DNA of 13,444 bases from Candidatus Latescibacteria bacterium 4484_7. GTDB lineage: Bacteria; Krumholzibacteriota; Krumholzibacteriia; Krumholzibacteriales; Krumholzibacteriaceae. Of this stretch, positions 7,957 to 13,444 are shown in pieces. A program made the translations under genes and the position numbers. The stretch is from assembly GCA_002085285.1 (NCBI GenBank), contig NATK01000015.1, positions 1 to 13,444 of the forward strand. The letters are read 5' to 3'. How positions within the stretch are numbered: the first letter of the stretch is position 1; each line of letters begins with the position of its first letter. The notes beneath the pieces are model-generated. The model was not told the DNA's origin, did no database searches, and saw only the letters and a program-made list of their open reading frames with translations.

Positions 7957-7962
7957 CCTCTC
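7957..7962 (-). promoter_or_regulatory. Ribosome binding site of murC overlapping the murG stop
   Basis: Minus-strand GAGAGG, then TGGCT, then ATG. The first two bases of the site are the last two of the murG TGA stop, so ribosomes ending murG lie over it and the two genes may be translationally coupled. It favours ATG 7951 over the GTG at 7957-7955, which overlaps the site. Confidence 0.6.
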
Positions 7963-9052
7963 AGCCTCTCCCTTCCAGCAAGTTCTCGATATCATCCGCT
8001 ATCCTTTTCGAAGCATCCTTAACCGCCGCTTTCTTCAAAGCGTCTTTCATCCGATCGAGCTTCGACGGATCTTTTATGATCGCCGATGCCGTTTCAGCGA
8101 ATCTGCCCGGTGTCAGCTCCTGATCTCTGATGATCACCGCGCCCCCTGCCTCTTCGATCTCCAGCGCGTTGTAATATTGATGGTTATCCACTGCATACGG
8201 ATACGGAACGAGAATCGACGGCAGATGTACCGCCGCAAGTTCCGAGACGCTCAATGCTCCGGCTCTTGCAAGAGCCAGATCCGCTGCTCTATATGCCAGA
8301 TCTATCTTATCCATGTACCGCCGGACGACGACCCTGCCTCCCAACGGAGCGAGTTTCTCTTTCACCCAATCGTAGTCCCTGTCGCCCGTTTGAACGATCC
8401 CCTGCACCTCTCCGTTCGAAAGAAAGTACTCTGTTGCGACGACGTTGATCGAATGAGCGCCTCTGCTGCCCCCAAACACGAGAAGAACAGGTATGTCGTG
8501 CTTCAAACCGAAATACTCCCTTGCATCGATATCTTTCGGTTCAAACAATTCATCCCTCAAGGGGTTGCCAGTGTAAATCACGGCGCTGTTCCCCTTGAAG
8601 TATTGAGCCGCTCTCTGAAATCCTATATACACCCTCTTCGCCCTCTTGTATAAAAATCTGTTCGTCATGCCAGGAATAGAATTTTGTTCCTGAATAACAA
8701 CGGGGATCCCCATGAGAATCGCCGCTATGATCGTAGATGCGCTGGCAAAACCCCCTGAGCCGAAAACGAGTCTCGCTTTGAGCCGTGAGAGAATCGCAAT
8801 TGCCTGGATGGAACCCACACCTATTCCCAGCAGCGTTGCACCCTTCCCAAGGATGCCCTTTCCCCTGAATCCGCTCGAGACGACGAATCCGATCTCGTAT
8901 CCCGCTTCAGGTACCACTTTCGCCTCCAAGCCCTTTCTCGTCCCTATGAACACAGGTTCAAGCCCCCTGTTTCTCTTCCTGAGTTCATTGGCAACTGCAA
9001 TAGCCGGGTATATATGGCCACCTGTTCCTCCACCTGCGAAAACTACTTTCAT
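7961..9052 (-). CDS. murG: Lipid II synthase MurG (GlcNAc transferase)
   Basis: GT-B glycosyltransferase on the inner face of the membrane. It moves GlcNAc from UDP-GlcNAc to lipid I to form lipid II, the substrate flipped outward and used by FtsW. The 363 residues are the usual length. The N-terminal acceptor domain has GGGTGGHIYPA (7-17) and VSSGFRGKG (58-66), then QEQNSIPGMTNR (121-132). The C-terminal donor domain has FGGSRGAHS (193-201), the UDP-GlcNAc-binding RAGALSVSEL (263-272) and VPYPYAVDNHQYYNA (282-296). The ATG start shares one base with the ftsW stop (TAATG), which implies translational coupling. AAGG lies about ten bases upstream. Confidence 0.98.
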   Translation of the reverse strand: MKVVFAGGGTGGHIYPAIAVANELRKRNRGLEPVFIGTRKGLEAKVVPEAGYEIGFVVSSGFRGKGILGKGATLLGIGVGSIQAIAILSRLKARLVFGSGGFASASTIIAAILMGIPVVIQEQNSIPGMTNRFLYKRAKRVYIGFQRAAQYFKGNSAVIYTGNPLRDELFEPKDIDAREYFGLKHDIPVLLVFGGSRGAHSINVVATEYFLSNGEVQGIVQTGDRDYDWVKEKLAPLGGRVVVRRYMDKIDLAYRAADLALARAGALSVSELAAVHLPSILVPYPYAVDNHQYYNALEIEEAGGAVIIRDQELTPGRFAETASAIIKDPSKLDRMKDALKKAAVKDASKRIADDIENLLEGRG

Positions 9053-10236
9053 TACGAACTTGCCTTTTGCGATACAAGTCGTCTTCTTGCATAAACGTTT
9101 TTTCGCTTCCTCGTCGTTATCCTCAATGTCCCCCCACTTTTCGCATTGTGCCCCTTCGAAGAAATGTTGATTAATATTCCCACCGAAACCATGGAGGCAA
9201 GAAGCGAGGAGCCACCATAACTGATGAACGGCAACGGCATCCCCGCCGTTGGGATGAGTCCAAGAACCATGGATATGTTGATCGCCGCGGTGGTAAAGAT
9301 TAGAATGCCGAGTCCGTATGCAAGAAGAAACGCAAATCTGTCCGGTGCATTCCTCGCGATCTTCAAAGCTCGCCTCAGAAAATACGCAAAGAGAGCGAGA
9401 ACGGTTATCGTGCCAATGATCCCAAGCTCTTCGCCTATGATCGAATAGATGAAATCGGTATGAGGATCGGGAAGAAAGTTGAATTTCTGATGTCCGCGCC
9501 CCGGCCCCTTACCGAAGATGAAACCCGACCCGAATGCAATCAGAGATTGGTTGACCTGAAAACTCGTAGTCTTTGCGAAGGACGATTTGTCGATAAACGC
9601 GTGGACTCGCTCCTGAACAACCCCAATCCGATAGATTAAAGGTGCACCCGCAGCAATGAGTCCCAACATCGATACTGTGATATGGGAAAGCTTCCCTCCC
9701 CCGACGAATATTATCACGAAAGAAACGATGATGATCAATGTCGCATTGCTCACGTTCGGCTGAAGAGCAACGAGCAGGGCCATCACAACAACCACTGAAA
9801 CAAGCGGAACAAATCCCTCCTTGAACCTCTTTATCCGGGAGCCGAGATCCGCAATTTTAGTCGCGAGATATATAACGAGCGCAACCTTGGCCAATTCAAC
9901 TGGTTGAAAAACGTGTTTGAAGATCGGGAGCCACCTCGTAGCGCTTCTCACCTCACGACCCCACATGAAGATGGCGGCGAGGAGAATGAACGACGCCAGG
10001 ATTATAAAGAAAGACAATCTCCTGTAAACCGTGTACGGTATCTTTGAAAAGACGAACAGGGCCAAAAACCCTATCAGTATCCTTATCGCATGGCGCTGAA
10101 CGAAGAAAAACGAAGAAGACCACTTGTCGTGGCCGATGATCTGGCTGGCCGAGGCGACCATGATAAGGCCTATCAACACGAGCCCTATCGTCGTGAACAA
10201 TAATTTTCTATCGTATTTCGAATCGTCTCTCTTCAC
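9052..10236 (-). CDS. ftsW: Septal peptidoglycan polymerase FtsW (SEDS family)
   Basis: Polytopic SEDS glycosyltransferase that polymerises lipid II at the septum with its partner transpeptidase FtsI (PBP3). The protein has 394 residues with about ten hydrophobic segments. The first starts near 13 (LFTTIGLVLIGLIMVASAS). Family hallmarks are RWLPIFKHVFQPVELAK (101-117), NQSLIAFGSGFIFGKGPG (229-246), FLPDPHTDFIYSIIGEELG (254-272, where Asp261 matches the SEDS catalytic Asp) and GLIPTAGMPLPFISYGGSS (326-344). The fourth-to-fifth segment area reads QPNVSNA (159-165) instead of the commoner QPD(F/L)G. The FtsW rather than RodA call rests on its place in the dcw cluster. GTG start, one base after the murD stop, with GAGG seven bases upstream. 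A basic tail (about 376-394) follows the last membrane segment. Confidence 0.96.
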   Translation of the reverse strand: MKRDDSKYDRKLLFTTIGLVLIGLIMVASASQIIGHDKWSSSFFFVQRHAIRILIGFLALFVFSKIPYTVYRRLSFFIILASFILLAAIFMWGREVRSATRWLPIFKHVFQPVELAKVALVIYLATKIADLGSRIKRFKEGFVPLVSVVVVMALLVALQPNVSNATLIIIVSFVIIFVGGGKLSHITVSMLGLIAAGAPLIYRIGVVQERVHAFIDKSSFAKTTSFQVNQSLIAFGSGFIFGKGPGRGHQKFNFLPDPHTDFIYSIIGEELGIIGTITVLALFAYFLRRALKIARNAPDRFAFLLAYGLGILIFTTAAINISMVLGLIPTAGMPLPFISYGGSSLLASMVSVGILINISSKGHNAKSGGTLRITTRKRKNVYARRRLVSQKASS

Positions 10237-10237
10237 G

Positions 10238-11602
10238 CTACTGCCTCATATTCAAGACGCAACTGGAAAAGACTTCGCCACGGTGCTCGAAATTTTTGAA
10301 CATATCGAAACTCGCACACGCCGGTGAAAGGAGTACGATGTCACCCCTCTCGGCCGTCTTTGCCGCTTTCTCCACCGCATCGTGCATCGTATCGGCTCTC
10401 GCCGTCGGGATAGCGTTCCCGATCGCCTCCTCTATCAGAGAAGCGGCCTCACCGATCGTTATTACAGCCTTGAGCCTGTCAGCAGCTTCGAGCAATTTGC
10501 CAAAGTTACCGCCCTTGTCTTTGCCGCCTGCGATCAAAACAACCGGCCTGTCAATTCCCTTGAGACTCATGAGTGCAGCCTCGACGTTCGTCGCTTTCGA
10601 ATCGTTGTAATAGGCAACCCCGTCTATTTCAGCGACGAGTTCCATCCTGTGTGGAAGTCCCTTAAAGGTGGCGAGTGCCTTCCTGCATACATCAAGAGAA
10701 ATACCGAACGGGTGGACAGCGGCAACCGCAGCAAGGGCATTCTCTATATTGTGAATACCGACGACCTTTAACTCGTCGGTACTCATAAACGCCTCACTGC
10801 CCTCCTCGGTCGAAAGAACGAGCCTCTCCCCGTCGAAGTATGCACCCTCGTCGAGCACCGACGAAGACGAGAATGGAAACGTCCTCCCCGGAAAGGTCTT
10901 TGCTATTCTCAGAGTCCTCACATCTTCGGCGTTATAAAATAGGAAATCGTCTTCGACGGCGTTCTCGACTATCCTGGCCTTCGCTTCGTAGTACTCGTCG
11001 AGAGAATCGTACCTGTCGAGATGATCGGGCGTCAGATTGAGTATGCCCGAAACCCCGGCTCTGAAGGTAGAGATCGTCTCGAGCTGAAAGCTGCTCACCT
11101 CGACTACGATGATTCCATGAGGACCTATCTTTCTTGCCACAGATGTCAGCGGCACGCCGACATTGCCAGCCGCCACAGTCTCCATGCCTGCCTCATCGAG
11201 AATGTGAGCTATCATGTTGACCGTTGTCGATTTGCCGTTCGTCCCGGTTACAGCCACGAGCCTCGCCTCGGCGAATCTATACCCGAGCTCCAGTTCGCCG
11301 AGCACTGGTATTCCCCGCCTTACCGCTTTGGACACGAATCCGTGCTCCTTCGGAATGCCCGGACTGAGAATAATCTCGCTGCAGGAATCGAGAAGGCTAT
11401 CGTCGAATTCACCTAGAACGATCATACTGCGATCGACATCTTCCGGTACCTCGAGCGCGGGGTTTTCGTCCGCACCGGTTACAACGGCACCCGCATCCGC
11501 GAGAAGCTTCATCGCCGAGATGCCGCTTCTGGCAAGGCCCAGGACGAGAACCTTTCTGCCTTCATAGTTCAGTGAAATGTCTTTTTCGGCACGAATTATC
11601 AC
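10238..11602 (-). CDS. murD: UDP-N-acetylmuramoyl-L-alanine--D-glutamate ligase MurD
   Basis: Cytoplasmic ATP-dependent ligase that adds D-glutamate to UDP-MurNAc-L-Ala. The 454 residues match the family. The N-terminal UDP-binding domain opens with VLVLGLARSGISA (18-30). The P-loop is VTGTNGKSTT (118-127), LTPDHLDRY is at 190-198, and Lys208 in YYEAKARI fits the carbamylated lysine. HNIENALAA (284-292) and YYNDSKATN (331-339) follow. The C-terminal domain has IAGGKDKGGNF (357-367) and LLSPACASFDMFKNFEHRG (424-442), both typical of MurD. The GTG start has GAGG seven bases upstream, within the end of mraY; the gap to mraY is 4 nt. The opening MIIRAEKDISLNYEG is longer than the minimal fold needs, but no better start is seen. 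Confidence 0.98.
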   Translation of the reverse strand: MIIRAEKDISLNYEGRKVLVLGLARSGISAMKLLADAGAVVTGADENPALEVPEDVDRSMIVLGEFDDSLLDSCSEIILSPGIPKEHGFVSKAVRRGIPVLGELELGYRFAEARLVAVTGTNGKSTTVNMIAHILDEAGMETVAAGNVGVPLTSVARKIGPHGIIVVEVSSFQLETISTFRAGVSGILNLTPDHLDRYDSLDEYYEAKARIVENAVEDDFLFYNAEDVRTLRIAKTFPGRTFPFSSSSVLDEGAYFDGERLVLSTEEGSEAFMSTDELKVVGIHNIENALAAVAAVHPFGISLDVCRKALATFKGLPHRMELVAEIDGVAYYNDSKATNVEAALMSLKGIDRPVVLIAGGKDKGGNFGKLLEAADRLKAVITIGEAASLIEEAIGNAIPTARADTMHDAVEKAAKTAERGDIVLLSPACASFDMFKNFEHRGEVFSSCVLNMRQ

Positions 11603-11606
11603 TACT

Positions 11607-12692
11607 TCACCTCAACTTCAACGTACTGATGCTCAAAAGCGCAAGGAGCGCAGCTATGATCCAGAATCTCACCACAACCCTGTTCTCCGGCCAACCTGAG
11701 AGCTCGAAATGATGGTGGAGAGGCGCCATCTTGAATATCCTCTTCCCACGTATTCTGAAAGCAGCCACTTGCAGGATCACTGACAGGGCCTCTGCGACAA
11801 AAACACCGCCTATAATGACCAGCAGAAGCTCTCTCTTCAACAGCACCGCCACCGTGCCGAGGGCGCCGCCAAGGGCAAGTGAGCCCGTATCGCCCATGAA
11901 GATCTCCGCAGGATAATTGTTGAACCACAGAAAGCCGAGTGTGGCTCCGACGACCGACATGCAGTACACGGTGAGCTCTCCGCTCCCCTCGAGGTAAATT
12001 ATGTGCAGGTATTGTGCAAAAACCTTGTGTCCCGTCAGATAGGCAAGCGTGGCGAATGCAAAGAAGCTGAATGCCGAAACGCCAGTTGCGAGGCCGTCGA
12101 GACCGTCGGTGAGATTGACGGCGTTGGATGTGCCGGTGATAACCAGCATGACAAAAGGTATGTAGAATATCCCCCAATCGATATAGAGATTCTTGAAGAA
12201 CGGAACCGATGTCCTCGTGATCCCCTCACTGACCGTAGGATTGAAGTAAAGAAATGCTCCGAGGACCGCTCCAAAGAGCAACTGCCCGATGAGCTTGTAC
12301 CTGCCGACGAGCCCCTTGCTCCTGTTTTTGACCACACCGAGATAGTCGTCGGCGAAGCCTATCAATCCGGTCCAAACGGTCACAATGAGAACGAGCTGTA
12401 TATAATGGTTCTTGAGATTGGCCCAGAGAATGGTTGGAATGATGATGGCCGAAATGATCAGGACGCCACCCATCGTAGGTGTCCCTTCCTTGCCCGAATG
12501 AGACTTCGGCACATCGTCCCTGATCTTTTCTCCGACTTGAAATCTCTTCAGCCATCTTATCATCAGAGGGCCGAAGATGAAAGAAATGAGGAGCGCCGTC
12601 ACCATCGCGTAGGCAGCTCTGAAAGTGATATACCTGAATACGTTGAAGGCGAAGAAGTAATCTCTCAACGGATAGAGCAAATGGTAAAGCAT
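11607..12692 (-). CDS. mraY: Phospho-N-acetylmuramoyl-pentapeptide transferase MraY
   Basis: Membrane enzyme that transfers phospho-MurNAc-pentapeptide from UDP to undecaprenyl phosphate, giving lipid I. It needs Mg2+. The 361 residues form about ten membrane helices, as usual. Conserved parts are KSHSGKEGTPTMGG (63-76), the metal-site segment GFADDYLGV (112-120, Asp115 and Asp116), TSNAVNLTDGLDGLATG (188-204), FMGDTGSLALGG (265-276, with Asp268) and APLHHHFEL (323-331), the histidine-rich MraY signature. The ATG overlaps the murF stop by one base (TGATG), and GGAGAGG lies eight bases upstream inside murF, so translation is probably coupled. All catalytic residues look intact. Confidence 0.98.
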   Translation of the reverse strand: MLYHLLYPLRDYFFAFNVFRYITFRAAYAMVTALLISFIFGPLMIRWLKRFQVGEKIRDDVPKSHSGKEGTPTMGGVLIISAIIIPTILWANLKNHYIQLVLIVTVWTGLIGFADDYLGVVKNRSKGLVGRYKLIGQLLFGAVLGAFLYFNPTVSEGITRTSVPFFKNLYIDWGIFYIPFVMLVITGTSNAVNLTDGLDGLATGVSAFSFFAFATLAYLTGHKVFAQYLHIIYLEGSGELTVYCMSVVGATLGFLWFNNYPAEIFMGDTGSLALGGALGTVAVLLKRELLLVIIGGVFVAEALSVILQVAAFRIRGKRIFKMAPLHHHFELSGWPENRVVVRFWIIAALLALLSISTLKLR

Positions 12693-13444
12693 CAGTCTAT
12701 CCTCTCCGGAGAAACCTCTCTCAAGTGCTCCAATTCTTCGAGCACCTTCTCCATCCTCATTCCTCTTGAACCCTTGATGAGAACCGCATCGCCCGGCTGC
12801 AAATATTCATTCAGGTAGCCAGCCAGCTTCGCTGCATCTATGAAATGGCTTATCACAGGAGGGGCCTTTCTCTGAACAGAAGCCTGTCTGTTCAATTCGA
12901 CGCTCTCCGTGCCCAGGGTTATCAAACCGTCAACGCCTGCCTTGCCGCATATAACGCCCATCTCACTGTGAAGATCCTTACTCTGCTGGCCGAGCTCGAG
13001 CATGTCGCCGAGAACCAGCCACCTCTTGCCTTCGACAGGCATATCGACAAAACTCTCCACTGCGGATTTCAACGAGGCGGGGTTGGAGTTGTAACTGTCA
13101 TCGACGATCGTTATCCCTCCGAGATCGTACACAACCCCTCTGGAAGACGGCTGTTCCGTCTCTTCGATTGCCCCGGCGATATCGGGCGGTTCCACTCCGA
13201 ATATTTCTCCGACGGCAAAGGCGCAAGCGGCATTTAGCACGTTGTGCTTGCCGTAAAGGTGGATCTTGAGCGCAGTTTCATTTATTGTGAACCCATACCC
13301 ACGCGGACCTTCGAGCCTTTCGAGATTGCTGATCGTGTAATCAGCCTCAGGTGAGAATCCAAATGAGACATACTGTGCTGCGGTCTTGGAAACGAGGAAT
13401 TCGAAGAAATCGTCGTCCCTCGGCAAAACAGCCTTGCCACGACG
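12692..13444 (-). CDS. murF: UDP-MurNAc-tripeptide--D-alanyl-D-alanine ligase MurF (C-terminal part, runs off the window)
   Basis: Cytoplasmic ATP-dependent ligase that adds D-Ala-D-Ala to complete the UDP-MurNAc-pentapeptide used by MraY. Only the last 250 residues are present. The frame stays open to the right edge and is not a start: the edge codons read RRGKAVLPRDDDFFEF, matching the mid-protein stretch of Mur ligases. Counted from the edge, GKHNVLNAACA is at 65-75, DDSYNSNPAS at 115-124 (the MurF form of YNANPxS), LVLGDMLELG at 143-152 and LIKGSRGMRMEKV at 222-234. The missing N-terminal part would hold the UDP-binding domain and the P-loop. The stop overlaps the mraY start by one base. 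murE and ftsI would be expected further right but cannot be seen. Confidence 0.97.
   Translation of the reverse strand, partial: RRGKAVLPRDDDFFEFLVSKTAAQYVSFGFSPEADYTISNLERLEGPRGYGFTINETALKIHLYGKHNVLNAACAFAVGEIFGVEPPDIAGAIEETEQPSSRGVVYDLGGITIVDDSYNSNPASLKSAVESFVDMPVEGKRWLVLGDMLELGQQSKDLHSEMGVICGKAGVDGLITLGTESVELNRQASVQRKAPPVISHFIDAAKLAGYLNEYLQPGDAVLIKGSRGMRMEKVLEELEHLREVSPERID

Noticed and set aside
11602..12177. 191-codon minus-strand frame inside mraY
   Set aside because: Same strand as mraY but a different frame; product is rich in Arg, His and Cys with no family motif, while the mraY frame has every conserved signature.
12003..12818. 271-codon plus-strand open frame opposite mraY and murF
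   Set aside because: Antisense of the membrane protein MraY gives a charged, low-hydrophobicity chain typical of such shadows.
13424..13426. TTG at 13426 as a start of murF
   Set aside because: The frame is open to the window edge and the residues before it (RRGKAV) continue the normal mid-protein MurF sequence, so the gene is truncated by the window and does not start there.

Overview
The window is a division and cell wall (dcw) gene cluster from a bacterium, read entirely on the minus strand. In transcription order, from the right edge to the left, it holds murF (its 5' part lies outside the window), mraY, murD, ftsW, murG, murC, ftsQ, ftsA, ftsZ, a large TPR-repeat protein and a radical SAM protein. 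The ten intact genes and the murF fragment are packed with junctions ranging from a 1-nt overlap to a 24-nt gap, so they look like one long operon. I see no tRNA, rRNA, mobile element, CRISPR array or convincing terminator. The only stretch without a gene is the first 131 bases at the left edge.

Organism: a bacterium that makes peptidoglycan, of roughly balanced base composition (about half G+C by eye). The order murG-murC-ftsQ-ftsA-ftsZ with no murB or ddl, plus an FtsW whose usual QPD(F/L)G-type segment reads QPNVSNA, resembles what I remember of the Fibrobacteres-Chlorobi-Bacteroidetes group and related candidate phyla. This placement comes from memory and is only an inference; no marker here fixes the phylum.

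Right half (about 13444 to 6563): the cytoplasmic and membrane steps of peptidoglycan precursor synthesis. MurC adds L-Ala and MurD adds D-Glu. MurF adds D-Ala-D-Ala, MraY moves the phospho-MurNAc-pentapeptide to undecaprenyl phosphate, MurG adds GlcNAc to give lipid II, and FtsW polymerises lipid II at the septum. Middle (about 6549 to 3401): the divisome proteins FtsQ, FtsA and FtsZ. FtsZ forms the GTP-driven ring, FtsA tethers it to the membrane, and FtsQ links the cytoplasmic ring to the periplasmic synthases.

Left part (3376 to 132): two genes that are not standard dcw members. One encodes a 546-residue cytoplasmic protein built almost wholly of about 14 TPR units. The other encodes a 530-residue radical SAM protein with a CxxxCxxC cluster motif after a cobalamin-binding-like N-terminal domain that lacks the canonical B12 motif. 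Their position directly behind ftsZ, with short gaps and the same style of ribosome binding site, makes them the most interesting part of an otherwise conventional region.
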